Origin: Candidatus Bacteroides pullicola
GTDB lineage: Bacteria; Bacteroidota; Bacteroidia; Bacteroidales; Bacteroidaceae
Direction of reading: 5' to 3'
Assembly: GCA_019115825.1 (NCBI GenBank)
Contig: DXCV01000062.1
Coordinates: 1 to 64,000 of the forward strand
Length of the DNA: 64,000 nucleotides
Positions 17,392 to 26,562 of the stretch are shown here, in pieces. Every line of letters begins with the position of its first letter. Within the stretch, counting starts at the first letter, position 1. The translations under genes and the position numbers were made by a program. The notes below the pieces were generated by a model. That model had not been told where the DNA came from and searched no databases. It saw nothing but the letters and a program-made list of their open reading frames with translations.

Positions 17392-19581
17392 TCAACGTAT
17401 GAACAGCAGTTCCCTGTACTTGGGCAGCGTCCACATCTGGTCGTCCACCATCAGTTCCAGCTTGTCGATGTGGTAGCGGATTTGCTCCAGCATCGGGGCG
17501 ATGGTGTCGTGGTAGGCGACGGCCTTCTCGCGCTCGTCGGCAATCTTGTTGGCCACCTTGCGCGCTTCGACCATGGCGTCCACGTGCTCCTTGATGTAGG
17601 TGGTGTGTTCGGCTATCTTGTCGATGATGGTCAGGTTTTCCGCCGAGAGCTTGTCCGCCTTCTCGGCCGGGAAGAGGGCTTTCAGCTTGTAGACATTGTC
17701 GATGAGGCGGGTCTGGTATTCGGTGGCCACAGGGACGATATGGTTCATCACCAAGTCGCCCAGGACGCGGGCCTCAATCTGAATCTTCTTCGTGTAGGTC
17801 TCCCACTTCACCTCGTTGCGCGCCTCCAGTTCCTTGCGGGTCATGACGCCGGTCGTCTCGAACATCCGTATGCTGTCGTCGGACAGGTAGTTGTCGAAGA
17901 TGACGGGGACGCTGGTCTCACAGTCCAGCCCGCGGCGGGCGGCTTCGGCTTTCCACTCCTCGCTGTAGCCGTTGCCGTCGAAGCGGATGGGCTTGCACGC
18001 CTTGATGCAGCGGCGGATGACCTGGAGGAGGGCGGACACCTTGGGTTCACCCTGCTCGACGAGGGCGTCCACCTCGCGCTTGAAGTCCACGAGTTGCTCG
18101 GCCACGGCGGCGTTGAGGGCTATCATCGCACTGGCGCAGTTGGCTTCCGAGCCCACGGCGCGGAACTCAAAGCGGTTGCCCGTGAAGGCGAAGGGCGAGG
18201 TGCGGTTGCGGTCCGTGTTGTCGATGAGCAGTTCCGGTATCTGCGGGATGTCCAGTTTCAGGCCATGCTTGCCGCTGAGGGACAGCAGTTCTTCCGGCGT
18301 GCTGTCTTCCAGGTGATCCAGGACGCGGCTGAGCTGTGTGCCCAGGAAGGAGGAGATGATGGCGGGCGGCGCCTCGTTGGCTCCCAGGCGATGGGCATTC
18401 GTCGCGCTCATGATGGAGGCTTTCAGCAGGCCGTTGTGGCGGTGGACGGCCATCAGCGTGTTCACCACGAAGGTGATGAAGCGCAGGTTCTCTTCCTCCG
18501 TCTTGCCGGGGGCCATCAGCAGGACGCCCGTGTCCGTGCCCAGCGACCAGTTGTTGTGCTTGCCCGAGCCGTTGACGCCCTTGAAGGGCTTCTCGTGCAG
18601 CAAGACGCGGAAGCCGTGCGTGCGGGCCACCTTGCGCATCAGCGACATGATAAGCATGTTGTGATCCACGGCCAGGTTGCATTCCTCGAAGATGGGCGCC
18701 AGCTCAAACTGATTGGGAGCCACCTCGTTGTGGCGCGTCTTCAACGGGATGCCCAGCTCCAACGCCTGGATTTCCAGGTCTTTCATGAAGGCGGCCACGC
18801 GGGTGGGGATGGCGCCGAAGTAGTGGTCCTCCAGCTGCTGGTTTTTCGAAGCCTCGTGCCCCATCAGCGTGCGGCCCGTCAGCAGCAGGTCGGGACGGAC
18901 GGCATAGAGGCCCTCGTCCACCAGAAAATACTCCTGCTCCCAGCCCAGGTAGGCCACCACCTTCTGCACCTTCGGGTCAAAGTAGTGGCAGACGTCCGTC
19001 GCGGCCTTGTCCACGGCACGCAGGGCTTTCAGCAAGGGCGCCTTGTAGTCCAGCGACTCGCCGGTGTAGGCAATGAAGACGGTGGGGATGCACAGCGTGT
19101 CGTCCACCACGAAGACGGGCGACGAGGGGTCCCAGGCACTGTATCCGCGTGCCTCGAACGTGTTGCGGATGCCGCCGTTGGGGAAACTGGACGCATCCGG
19201 TTCCTGCTGCACGAGCAGCTTGCCGGAAAACTCCTCCACCATGCCGCCCTTGCCGTCGTGCTCCACGAAGGCATCGTGCTTCTCGGCCGTGCCCTCGGTC
19301 AGGGGCTGGAACCAGTGGGTGTAGTGCGTGGCGCCCAGTTCCATGGCCCAACGCTTCATGCCCTCGGCCACCTGGTCGGCCACGTCGCGGTCCAAGGCTG
19401 CCCCGTGGTCCATGGCGTCCGTCAGGCGGGCATAGACATTGGCGGGCAGGTACTTGAACATCTTCTCGCGGTTGAACACATATTTCCCGAAATACTCGCT
19501 GGGGCGTTCCGCCGGGACGGGAACTTCCACGGGCTTTGCCTGGAACGCCTTTTCCACTACGCTGAATCTTAATGTAGACAT
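17392..19581 (-). CDS. glnN: Type III glutamine synthetase (GSIII)
   Basis: The start at 19581 (MSTLRFSVVEKAFQ) matches the usual GSIII N-terminus; the open frame extends 14 codons further without a reason to prefer it. The roughly 729-residue length is characteristic of GSIII, the large glutamine synthetase of Bacteroides. Family blocks visible are LGWEQEYFLVD (catalytic Glu-rich strand), ARTHGFRVLLHEKPFKG, NGSGKHNNWSLGTDTG and NRTSPFAFTGNRFEFR. It condenses glutamate and ammonium with ATP in the cytoplasm. It sits downstream of amtB and glnK on the same strand, so ammonium import, PII signalling and assimilation are physically grouped. A 24-bp repeat array separates it from amtB. Confidence 0.96.
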   Translation of the reverse strand: MSTLRFSVVEKAFQAKPVEVPVPAERPSEYFGKYVFNREKMFKYLPANVYARLTDAMDHGAALDRDVADQVAEGMKRWAMELGATHYTHWFQPLTEGTAEKHDAFVEHDGKGGMVEEFSGKLLVQQEPDASSFPNGGIRNTFEARGYSAWDPSSPVFVVDDTLCIPTVFIAYTGESLDYKAPLLKALRAVDKAATDVCHYFDPKVQKVVAYLGWEQEYFLVDEGLYAVRPDLLLTGRTLMGHEASKNQQLEDHYFGAIPTRVAAFMKDLEIQALELGIPLKTRHNEVAPNQFELAPIFEECNLAVDHNMLIMSLMRKVARTHGFRVLLHEKPFKGVNGSGKHNNWSLGTDTGVLLMAPGKTEEENLRFITFVVNTLMAVHRHNGLLKASIMSATNAHRLGANEAPPAIISSFLGTQLSRVLDHLEDSTPEELLSLSGKHGLKLDIPQIPELLIDNTDRNRTSPFAFTGNRFEFRAVGSEANCASAMIALNAAVAEQLVDFKREVDALVEQGEPKVSALLQVIRRCIKACKPIRFDGNGYSEEWKAEAARRGLDCETSVPVIFDNYLSDDSIRMFETTGVMTRKELEARNEVKWETYTKKIQIEARVLGDLVMNHIVPVATEYQTRLIDNVYKLKALFPAEKADKLSAENLTIIDKIAEHTTYIKEHVDAMVEARKVANKIADEREKAVAYHDTIAPMLEQIRYHIDKLELMVDDQMWTLPKYRELLFIR

Positions 19582-19634
19582 AAAATGGTGTATTGAAATT
19601 GAACTAATAAACTCGTTATTCACCCCCCACGTGT

Positions 19635-19736
19635 GGGGTACCTCAAGGGGTCATGCAAGGGGTACTTCAAGGGGTCTTGCAAGGGGTACCTCAAGGGGTC
19701 TTGCAAGGGGTATCCCAAGGGGTCTTGCAAGGGGTA
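19635..19736. repeat. 24-bp tandem repeat between amtB and glnN
   Basis: Four 24-bp units start at 19635, 19659, 19683 and 19707, each made of two 12-bp halves that begin GGGGT (GGGGTACCTCAA and GGGGTCTTGCAA types). A ninth partial half ends at 19736. The array lies just before the glnN start in the transcript and could influence glnN expression relative to amtB. Confidence 0.9.
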
Positions 19737-19750
19737 TGAACCCCGCCCCA

Positions 19751-21013
19751 TTACCTGTTGTAGGCCGATTCGCCGTGCTCGTAGATATCCAGGCCTTCCT
19801 CCTCCACGCGCTTGTCCACGCGGATGCCTACCAACTTGTCCGTCACCTTGAACAGGACGAAGGTCATCACCGCGCTGAAGACGATGGAGATGACGGTTGC
19901 CAGGACTTGTACCCCAAGCTGGTGCCAGTCGCCATAGAGCGCGCCTTCCACGCCGCCCTCGCCCGAAATGAACCGGGTGGCAAACACGCCCGTCAAGATG
20001 GAGCCGACGATGCCGCCGATGCCGTGCACGCCGAACGCGTCGAGCGTGTCGTCATACCCCAGCTTGGGCTTGACCACAGCCACCATATAGAAGCATACCA
20101 GGGACGAGAGCAGCCCGATGCAGATGGCCCCCAGGATGTCCACCGTGCCTGCCGCAGGCGTGATGGCCACCAACCCGGCCACGGCACCCGTGCAGGCGCC
20201 TACGGTGGTGGGCTTCTTGTTCTGTATCCAGTCGATGGCCATCCATGTCAGGGCGGCGACGCACGTGGCCAGATGGGTCACCAGGAAGGCGTTGGCCGCC
20301 AGGCCGTCGGCACACAGGCCGCTGCCGGCATTGAAGCCGAACCATCCCAGCCAGAGGAAGGCCGTGCCCATGAAGACGAAGGTGACATTATGGGGCGTCA
20401 TGGGGTGTCCCGCCTTGTAGTCACTGCGCTTCCCCACCATAAGGGCCATTATCAGGGCGGAGATGCCGGCATTGATATGCACCACCGTGCCCCCGGCAAA
20501 GTCGATGGCCCCCATCTGTTGCAGGAAGCCGCCGCCCCATACCCAGTGGGCCATGGGAATGTAGACCAAGATGCTCCACAGCACCGTGAACAGCAGGAAG
20601 CCCGAAAACTTCACGCGCTCGGCAAACGAACCCAGTATCAGTGCCGGCGTGATGACGGCAAACATGCACTGGAACAAGACGAACAGCAGTTCCGGGATTT
20701 GCCCGGTCGTGAGCGTGTCGAGCGTGATGCCGCGGAGGAACACCTTGTCGAAGCCTCCTATGACGGCTCCCAGCGGGCTGCCGCTTTCCACCAGGCTGGT
20801 GCCGAACACGAAACTGTAGCCGAAAGCCACCCAAATGATGCTGACGGCTGCCACAATCAGCAGGCTCTGCATGACGATGCTCAGCACATTCTTCTGGCGC
20901 ACCAAGCCGCCGTAGAACAGGGCAATGCCCGGAATGGTCATCAGCAAGACCAATATCGTGGCAACAATCAGCCAAGCCGTGTTGCCGGTATCGAGTAACA
21001 TAGTTGTATCCAT
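19751..21013 (-). CDS. amtB: Ammonium transporter
   Basis: A 420-residue integral membrane protein of Amt/MEP/Rh type with about 11 helices. Signature stretches are MTIPGIALFYGGLVRQKNV, VFGYSFVFG-like text, HWVWGGGFL, DFAGGTVVHINAGISAL and DAFGVHGIGGIVGSILTGVF, which contain the pore histidines and the periplasmic aromatic gate region. It imports ammonium/ammonia across the inner membrane. It is encoded 39 bp downstream of glnK on the same strand, the usual Amt-PII pairing in which GlnK blocks the transporter under nitrogen excess. Confidence 0.96.
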   Translation of the reverse strand: MDTTMLLDTGNTAWLIVATILVLLMTIPGIALFYGGLVRQKNVLSIVMQSLLIVAAVSIIWVAFGYSFVFGTSLVESGSPLGAVIGGFDKVFLRGITLDTLTTGQIPELLFVLFQCMFAVITPALILGSFAERVKFSGFLLFTVLWSILVYIPMAHWVWGGGFLQQMGAIDFAGGTVVHINAGISALIMALMVGKRSDYKAGHPMTPHNVTFVFMGTAFLWLGWFGFNAGSGLCADGLAANAFLVTHLATCVAALTWMAIDWIQNKKPTTVGACTGAVAGLVAITPAAGTVDILGAICIGLLSSLVCFYMVAVVKPKLGYDDTLDAFGVHGIGGIVGSILTGVFATRFISGEGGVEGALYGDWHQLGVQVLATVISIVFSAVMTFVLFKVTDKLVGIRVDKRVEEEGLDIYEHGESAYNR

Positions 21014-21052
21014 TGTGATTTCTTTTTATGAAAGTGTATAACCTTGTTTTGC

Positions 21053-21409
21053 TTATTTCTCTTGCTCGGCGTTGTAGAGGGAGATGTCTCCCCGCTCGCC
21101 GGTGCGGATGCGGATGGAGTCTTCCACAGGCAGGATAAAGATGCGGCCGTCGCCAATCTCGCCGGTACGCGCGGCCTGCATGATGGCCTGCACGGTCTTC
21201 TCCACATTCTTGTCGCGCACCACGATGGAGAGCAGGATGCGCTCGATGGAACTGGTGTCGTACACTACTCCGCGATAGATGCGTCCTTCGCGGGTTTTAC
21301 CGATGCCGCGCACGTCGTAGTAGGAGAACCACTCGATGTCGGCGGCCAGCAGGGCTTCCTTCACGTCCTCGAAACGGGAACGTCGGATGATAGCTTCAAT
21401 CTTCTTCAT
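21053..21409 (-). CDS. glnK: Nitrogen regulatory PII protein
   Basis: A 118-residue PII protein. The family signatures are visible: MKKIEAIIRRSRFEDVKEAL at the N-terminus, the T-loop with YRGVVY (Tyr50, equivalent to the uridylylated Tyr51), and TGEIGDGRIFILPVED followed by RIRTGERGD. The T-loop sequence differs from the enteric form (IGKTREGRIYRG). PII trimers sense ATP/ADP and 2-oxoglutarate and bind AmtB. Whether this one is uridylylated cannot be judged here, since no glnD is in the window. It lies between the outer-membrane protein gene and amtB in one operon. Confidence 0.95.
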   Translation of the reverse strand: MKKIEAIIRRSRFEDVKEALLAADIEWFSYYDVRGIGKTREGRIYRGVVYDTSSIERILLSIVVRDKNVEKTVQAIMQAARTGEIGDGRIFILPVEDSIRIRTGERGDISLYNAEQEK

Positions 21410-21442
21410 AAACTATACCTATTTATATATGTTGATTTGTGG

Positions 21443-22180
21443 TTAGAATAAACGCAGTCCAAACACGAAGTACGCGCCTTCCGTGGCGGGATTCCATACG
21501 GCCCGGGCAAAGAGGGGCAGGGAATAATGCTCCGTGATGCGGATGGCCTTGGAGGCTCCGATGCTGACGTGGGACACCTCGAAGCCGTTGGTCCCTGCCG
21601 GGTCGTCAGCCGTGGCATTGTAGAAGCTGGTGGCCCAGGGCACCGCCCCGACCTCCGCCGTCCAGTCCAGTCCGCCCAGCCGGAAGGGGGCGGCCAGCGA
21701 CACGTAGGAGGAATAGGCCCGCTCCCCGTCGCGGTTCATGCCGTCGTTTCCCGCGAAGTTGGTGTACCAGTTGACGGACAGGAAGCCGAAGTCATAGCCC
21801 GCGTTCGCCTCGAACACGTGCGCGGTGTTCCGCGCCCCGTAGTGGAAGTAGCCCGCGCCATTGTCGAACCAATAGTCCGTGACCGCCACGTGGAAGCCTC
21901 CGACGGCATACCCCAAGGTCAAGTCGAACTCTTTCGTGTCATCCTTGTCCAAACCTACCGAGCCCCATCCGCTCAAGGACAAGCCCTTGTAGCCAATAGC
22001 CAGCGTGGGTTGCAGGCTCACGTTGCCCAGGTCCTGTCCGCGCCAGATGTAGGCGCTTACCAGTTCCGCACCCGCATCGGCCGTGACCTTGTCTTGCGCC
22101 ATCGTGGCGACCGGACACAGCATCATGCAACCGGCCAATGCCATAACCTTGTGTTGTAACGTTCCAATCATAACATTCAT
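21443..22180 (-). CDS. Outer-membrane protein in the glnK-amtB operon
   Basis: A 245-residue secreted protein with a signal peptide ending CPVATMAQ. The rest alternates short hydrophobic/aromatic strands (GAELVSAYIWRGQDLG, FDLTLGYAVGGFHVAVTDYW, AYFVFGLRLF) and ends in Phe, the pattern of a small beta-barrel. The YIWRGQDLG block resembles TorF/Gcw_chp-type barrels. It is the first gene of an apparent operon with glnK and amtB, so it may be an outer-membrane pore for a nitrogen source. That role is inferred from position only. Confidence 0.7.
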   Translation of the reverse strand: MNVMIGTLQHKVMALAGCMMLCPVATMAQDKVTADAGAELVSAYIWRGQDLGNVSLQPTLAIGYKGLSLSGWGSVGLDKDDTKEFDLTLGYAVGGFHVAVTDYWFDNGAGYFHYGARNTAHVFEANAGYDFGFLSVNWYTNFAGNDGMNRDGERAYSSYVSLAAPFRLGGLDWTAEVGAVPWATSFYNATADDPAGTNGFEVSHVSIGASKAIRITEHYSLPLFARAVWNPATEGAYFVFGLRLF

Positions 22181-22476
22181 CGTTTTTAATCATACATACA
22201 TTTACCTTAACGTCAGCCTGCGCAGGGTTCTTTTATACCTATTGATAGCTAAACAATAATTCTTCTTTCCTTTTGTCTTATCACACTGCAAAATTACAGC
22301 TTTCTGCTATCAATGCACGCAGATTCGCTTTCTATTTGGCAAATATACACGTTCGCTTTCATATTGGCATGTATAAGGTCGTCCGAGTTATAATCTGAAA
22401 GCATATCGCCGATTTCTCATGCAAATTGACACACCTGCCTGCGGGGAGATATGTTAAACAGCCTGTGCATGCGCAT
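22181..22476 (-). promoter_or_regulatory. Upstream region of the OMP-glnK-amtB operon
   Basis: This gap precedes the nitrogen-uptake operon. Two minus-strand -7 candidates fit TAnnTTTG: TATATTTG at 22340-22347 and TAATTTTG at 22289-22296. GCTTTCT-type motifs recur between them (about 22299 and 22327). No riboswitch or RNA gene was recognised. Leaders of about 100-150 nt would result. Confidence 0.45.
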
Positions 22477-22497
22477 AAAAAACGGGACGCACCCCGT
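22477..22497 (-). terminator. Terminator after dapL
   Basis: On the minus strand ACGGG-GTGCGT-CCCGT is followed by TTTTT. It lies about 50 bp after the dapL stop and separates the gltB-dapL block from the OMP-glnK-amtB block. Confidence 0.65.
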
Positions 22498-22545
22498 CAC
22501 AGGCACGCCCCGTCGCTTGGCAACCAACGAGAGAAACTTGTCGTC

Positions 22546-23775
22546 TTACATCTTGCTGCGTATGCGCCGCATCGCCTCCAGGCAGTCTTCCCGCCGGCCG
22601 AAGGCGGTGAGGCGCAGGTAGCCTTCGCCGCTGGGACCGAAGCCAACGCCCGGCGTGCCCACGATGTTGGCCTCGTAGAGCAGCTTGTCGAAGAACTTCC
22701 AGGAGGGCAGGCCGTCCGGCGTCTTCCACCAGAGGTAGGGGGCGTTCACCCCGCCGTAGACCCGGAAGCCGGCGGCGGTCAGGCTCTCGCGCATGATGCG
22801 GGCATTCTCCATATAGTAATCAATGGTCTCGCGCACCTGCTTCTTCCCTTCCGGCGAATAGACGGCCTCGGCACCGCGCTGGGTGATGTAGCTGGCCCCG
22901 TTGAACTTGGTGCACTGGCGGCGGTTCCACAAGGGGTTGAGGGGGATGCGCCGCCCCTCGATGTCGCTTGCCGTCACCTCCTTGGGCACGACCGTATAGC
23001 CGCAACGCACGCCGGTGAATCCTGCCGTCTTCGAGAAGCTGCGTATCTCGATGGCCACCTTCTTGGCGCCGCGTATCTCGTAGATGCTGTGCGGCACGTC
23101 CGGCTCGCGGATGTATGCCTCGTAGGCGGCGTCGAAGACTATCAGGGTGTCGTTGGCCAGGGCATAGTCCACCCACTTCTTCAGTTGGTCGCGGGTCAGG
23201 GTGGTGCCCGTGGGGTTGTTGGGATAGCACAGGTAGATGAGGTCCACGCGGTGTTCGGGCAGGGCGGGTATGAAACCGTTCGCCTCGGTGCAGGGCAGGT
23301 AGGTGATGTTGGACCACTGCCCGTCCGTGTTGAGTGCGCCGGCCCGCCCGTTCATCACGTTGCTGTCCACGTAGACGGGATAGACGGGGTCGGTGACGGC
23401 CATGCTGTTGTCCCAGCGTAGCAGTTCGCCGATGTTGCCCGTGTCGCTCTTGGCTCCGTCGCTGATGAAAATCTCGGAGGGACTGAGGTTGATGCCGTGC
23501 GCGGCGAAGTCATGCTTGATGATGGCGTTTATCAGGAAGCCATAACCTTGTTCGGGGCCGTAGCCGTGGAAGCTGTCTTCCCGGGCCAGTTCGTCCACGG
23601 CGCGGTGCATCGCCTCGATGCAGGCGGGGGGAAGCGGGCGGGTGACGTCGCCGATGCCCAGGCGTATCAGTTTCTTGTCCGGGTGGGTCACCTTGAAGGC
23701 GTTAACGCGCTTGGCGATGTCGGAGAACAGGTAGCTGCCTTGCAGCTTCAGGAAATGTTCGTTTACTAAGGGCAT
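22546..23775 (-). CDS. dapL: LL-diaminopimelate aminotransferase
   Basis: A 409-residue class I/II PLP aminotransferase. Family features are [16 protein letters not shown] at the N-terminus, [42 protein letters not shown] and the Schiff-base lysine in [16 protein letters not shown]. These match DapL, which converts tetrahydrodipicolinate directly to LL-diaminopimelate using glutamate. It starts 19 bp after the dapF stop, so two consecutive steps of lysine/peptidoglycan precursor synthesis are cotranscribed. The glutamate donor links it to the gltBD genes upstream. Confidence 0.95.
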   Translation of the reverse strand: MPLVNEHFLKLQGSYLFSDIAKRVNAFKVTHPDKKLIRLGIGDVTRPLPPACIEAMHRAVDELAREDSFHGYGPEQGYGFLINAIIKHDFAAHGINLSPSEIFISDGAKSDTGNIGELLRWDNSMAVTDPVYPVYVDSNVMNGRAGALNTDGQWSNITYLPCTEANGFIPALPEHRVDLIYLCYPNNPTGTTLTRDQLKKWVDYALANDTLIVFDAAYEAYIREPDVPHSIYEIRGAKKVAIEIRSFSKTAGFTGVRCGYTVVPKEVTASDIEGRRIPLNPLWNRRQCTKFNGASYITQRGAEAVYSPEGKKQVRETIDYYMENARIMRESLTAAGFRVYGGVNAPYLWWKTPDGLPSWKFFDKLLYEANIVGTPGVGFGPSGEGYLRLTAFGRREDCLEAMRRIRSKM

Positions 23776-23794
23776 AATGTCAAGTAATCAGTAG

Positions 23795-24607
23795 TTAGTA
23801 GTCGGTAGTTTCTATCTCGCCGTCATAGACCCGCGTGGCAGGCCCGGTCATCTGCAAGTGTCCGCCGGGACCTTGCCAGCTGAGGTGCAGCGTGCCGCCG
23901 TCCATGAGGACGTCCGACTCGCGTCCGCAGCGGCCGGTGAAGGCGGCGGCCACTGCCGTGGCACAGGCTCCCGTGCCGCAGGCTTGGGTGATGCCCGAAC
24001 CGCGCTCCCAGACCCGCATACGGATATGCGACTCGTCCAGCACCTGGGCAAACTCCACGTTCACGCGGTCCGGGAACAGCGGGTGACGTTCCAGCAGGGG
24101 TCCGGCTTCCGCCAGGGGGACACGCTCCACATCGGGCACAAAGATAACCAAATGCGGATTACCCATCGACACGGCGATGCCTTTTTCATACGGAAAGCCT
24201 TCGCCCAAGTCCACGGGGTGGATATCCGAGGGGATGCCCATGTCCACCGTGACCGACTGCACCTCTCCCTGCTCGTCCACGTGCAGATGCAGTTGCTTGA
24301 TGCCCGACAGGGTGTCCAGTGAGACGCACGTCCGGTCCGTCAGGCCGTATTCGTAGACATACTTGCCGATGCAACGGCTGGCATTGCCGCACATCCGCGC
24401 CTCCGAGCCGTCCGCGTTGAAGATGCGCATGGAGAAGTCCGCCTTGTCCGACGGGCCGACCAGCACCAGGCCGTCGCTCCCGATGCCTGTGTGCGGGCGG
24501 CTCCAGGCGATGGCGCAACGGGCGGGGTCGGTAATGGGGTAACGGGCGGTGTCCACGTAGATGTAGTCATTGCCCGCGCCGTGCATTTTGGTGAAATGTA
24601 TTTTCAT
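23795..24607 (-). CDS. dapF: Diaminopimelate epimerase
   Basis: A 270-residue DapF. The N-terminus [15 protein letters not shown] is diagnostic, and both catalytic cysteines are seen in [14 protein letters not shown] and [15 protein letters not shown]. It converts LL- to meso-diaminopimelate for peptidoglycan and lysine synthesis. It lies between asnB and dapL. The intergenic space to asnB is occupied by a 134-bp palindromic element whose end (TAAATTATCATT) sits just upstream of this start codon. Confidence 0.97.
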   Translation of the reverse strand: MKIHFTKMHGAGNDYIYVDTARYPITDPARCAIAWSRPHTGIGSDGLVLVGPSDKADFSMRIFNADGSEARMCGNASRCIGKYVYEYGLTDRTCVSLDTLSGIKQLHLHVDEQGEVQSVTVDMGIPSDIHPVDLGEGFPYEKGIAVSMGNPHLVIFVPDVERVPLAEAGPLLERHPLFPDRVNVEFAQVLDESHIRMRVWERGSGITQACGTGACATAVAAAFTGRCGRESDVLMDGGTLHLSWQGPGGHLQMTGPATRVYDGEIETTDY

Positions 24608-24611
24608 TGCA

Positions 24612-24745
24612 AATGATAATTTAGTTGACGAGTTGACAAGTTAACAAGGCTACGAGGACAGGGCTTATCATTTGTAAGTCTGTCTACAAACAGACCTTGT
24701 TGCCTCGTTAACTCGTCCCCTTGTCAACTTATGAATTCCTATTTA
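24612..24745. repeat. 134-bp palindromic element, copy A
   Basis: Bounded by AATGATAATTTA (24612-24623) and AATTCCTATTTA (24734-24745). Inside are two 34-bp arms, 24624-24657 and 24695-24728, which are imperfect inverted repeats of each other. The right arm is, over all 34 bases, the reverse complement of the left arm of copy B (39141-39174). The asnB stop codon TAG lies within the right boundary motif. The element fills the asnB-dapF gap. Confidence 0.9.
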
Positions 24746-26421
24746 CCATACGCCTCCTCATGCACCCCGGCCACGGCCCGTCCGCTCGGCTCGTTCATGT
24801 CCTTGAAGGAAGCGTCCCAGGCCAGGGCCTCGGCGGTGGAGCAGGCCACGCTGGGCACACTCGGCACGCTGCGGGCGGCACTCTCGCTGGGGAAGTAGCT
24901 CTCGAAGATGCTGCGGTAGTAATACTCCTCCTTGTTGTGCGGCGTGTTGACGGGGAAGCGTTCCGCCGCATGGGCCATCTCCTCGTCACTCACCAGGCGG
25001 GCGGTCATGTCGCGCAAGGTGTCTATCCAGCCGTAGCCCACGCCGTCGCTGAACTGCTCCTTCTGCCGCCAGGCCACACTGGCAGGCAGGAGGTCGGCAA
25101 AGGCTTCGCGGAGGATGCGCTTCTCCATCGTCTTGCCCGGACACATCTTCAGGGCGGGGTCGAGGCGCATCGCCACGTCCAGGAACTCCTTGTCGAGGAA
25201 GGGCACGCGCCCCTCCACGCCCCAGGCGGACAGCGACTTGTTGGCCCGCAGGCAGTCATACAGGTGCAGCTTGGAGAGCTTGCGCACGGTCTCCTCGTGG
25301 AAAGCCTGTGCGTCCGGCGCCTTGTGGAAGTAGAGGTAACCGCCGAACACCTCGTCCGCCCCCTCGCCGCTGAGCACCATCTTGATGCCCATCGACTTGA
25401 TGACGCGGGCCAGCAGGTACATCGGCGTGGAGGCGCGGACGGTGGTCACGTCGTAGGTCTCGATATAATAGATGACGTCGCGCAGGGCGTCCAGCCCCTC
25501 TTGCAGGGTATAGTGCACCTCGTGGTGCACCGTGCCGATGTAGGCAGCCACCTCGCGCGCCTTGGCCAGGTCCGGCGAGCCTTCCAAGCCGATGGCGAAG
25601 GAGTGCAGTTGCGGCCACCACGCCTCGTTGCGCCCATCCGTCTCCACCCGGCGCGAGGCATAGAGCTTGGCCACGGCAGAGATGATGCTGCTGTCCAGTC
25701 CACCGGAGAGGAGCACGCCATAGGGCACGTCGCTCATCAGCTGGCGGCGCACGGCGGCTTCGAGGGACGTGCGCAGTTGCAGGCCGGGGTCGTTGCCCTG
25801 GCCCTTGCCGCCGGCCACGCTCTCGTAAGCGAACCAGTCGCGGCAGTACCAGCGCGTCATCCGGCCCTCGCGGCTCCAATAATAGTGCCCGGGCAGGAAA
25901 GGCTCGTAGCGTTCGCAGAAGCCTTCGAGGGCTTTCAGTTCGCTGGCGCAATAGACGGTGCCGTCCGCGTCGCGGCCGATGTAGAGGGGAATGACGCCTA
26001 TCGGGTCGCGGGCCATCAGGAACTCATCCCGCTCCTCATCGTAGAGGACGAAGGCGAAGATGCCGTTCAGCTCCTCCAGGAAATGGATGCCCTTGTCGCG
26101 GTAGAGGGCGAGGATGACTTCGCAGTCGCTGCCCGTCTGGAAGGCGTATTGCCCCTCGTAGCGTTGGCGGATGTCGCGGTGGTTGTATATTTCGCCGTTC
26201 ACGGCCAGCACCTGCCGCCGGTCGGGCGAGTAGAGGGGTTGCCCGCCGCTCTGCGGGTCGACGATGGAGAGTCGTTCGTGGGCCAGGATGGCCGTGCCGC
26301 CGCAGTAGATGCCGCTCCAGTCGGGGCCGCGGTGGCGTATCTTCTTGGCCATGGACAGGGCCTTGGCACGTAGTTCAGGCGTCTGTTGCCTGACGTTGAG
26401 TATTGCTGCTATTCCACACAT
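24739..26421 (-). CDS. asnB: Asparagine synthase (glutamine-hydrolysing)
   Basis: A 560-residue AsnB. The N-terminal Cys2 glutaminase nucleophile (MCGIAAIL) and the NGEIYNH glutamine-binding strand define the class II amidotransferase domain. The synthetase domain has the PPi loop LLSGGLDSSIISA and SGEGADEVFGGYLYF. It makes asparagine from aspartate, ATP and glutamine. It lies between gltD and dapF. The last codons (AYGK) and TAG stop run into the palindromic element. A 12-mer shared with dapF and menD lies upstream of its start. Confidence 0.96.
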   Translation of the reverse strand: MCGIAAILNVRQQTPELRAKALSMAKKIRHRGPDWSGIYCGGTAILAHERLSIVDPQSGGQPLYSPDRRQVLAVNGEIYNHRDIRQRYEGQYAFQTGSDCEVILALYRDKGIHFLEELNGIFAFVLYDEERDEFLMARDPIGVIPLYIGRDADGTVYCASELKALEGFCERYEPFLPGHYYWSREGRMTRWYCRDWFAYESVAGGKGQGNDPGLQLRTSLEAAVRRQLMSDVPYGVLLSGGLDSSIISAVAKLYASRRVETDGRNEAWWPQLHSFAIGLEGSPDLAKAREVAAYIGTVHHEVHYTLQEGLDALRDVIYYIETYDVTTVRASTPMYLLARVIKSMGIKMVLSGEGADEVFGGYLYFHKAPDAQAFHEETVRKLSKLHLYDCLRANKSLSAWGVEGRVPFLDKEFLDVAMRLDPALKMCPGKTMEKRILREAFADLLPASVAWRQKEQFSDGVGYGWIDTLRDMTARLVSDEEMAHAAERFPVNTPHNKEEYYYRSIFESYFPSESAARSVPSVPSVACSTAEALAWDASFKDMNEPSGRAVAGVHEEAYGK

Positions 26422-26456
26422 ATCTTTGTTGAATGATAATTTATCGGTGTTTTTTG

Positions 26457-26557
26457 GGCGCGGATTACGCGGATTTCACGGATTAACTATAGCAAGTAAG
26501 ATACATGATTCCATGGGTTATAATAAACAAATCCGTGGAATCCGCGTAATCCGCGCC
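26457..26557. repeat. Long inverted repeat, 28-bp arms
   Basis: 26457-26484 and 26530-26557 are inverted repeats with one mismatch and a 45-bp spacer. Each arm itself holds repeated GCGGATT/ACGGATT steps. The hairpin fills the gltD-asnB gap. It could be a processing or attenuation site, or a mobile palindrome like the one next to dapF. The 12-mer AATGATAATTTA (26432-26443) adjoins it on the asnB side. Confidence 0.85.
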
Positions 26558-26562
26558 TAATC

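Noticed and set aside
17470..19572. 700-codon plus-strand frame opposite glnN
   Set aside because: Same shadow effect; GSIII motifs are all on the minus strand.
19635..19736. CRISPR array
   Set aside because: Units are contiguous with no unique spacers and no cas genes nearby.
19633..19851. Small Lys/Gly/Ser/Cys repeat peptide (KGSCKGY units)
   Set aside because: It is the translation of the 24-bp DNA repeat and runs into the antisense of amtB; no start signal or terminator.
22181..22545. Riboswitch or small RNA upstream of the glnK-amtB operon
   Set aside because: No conserved core could be recognised; only -7 boxes and the dapL terminator are supported.
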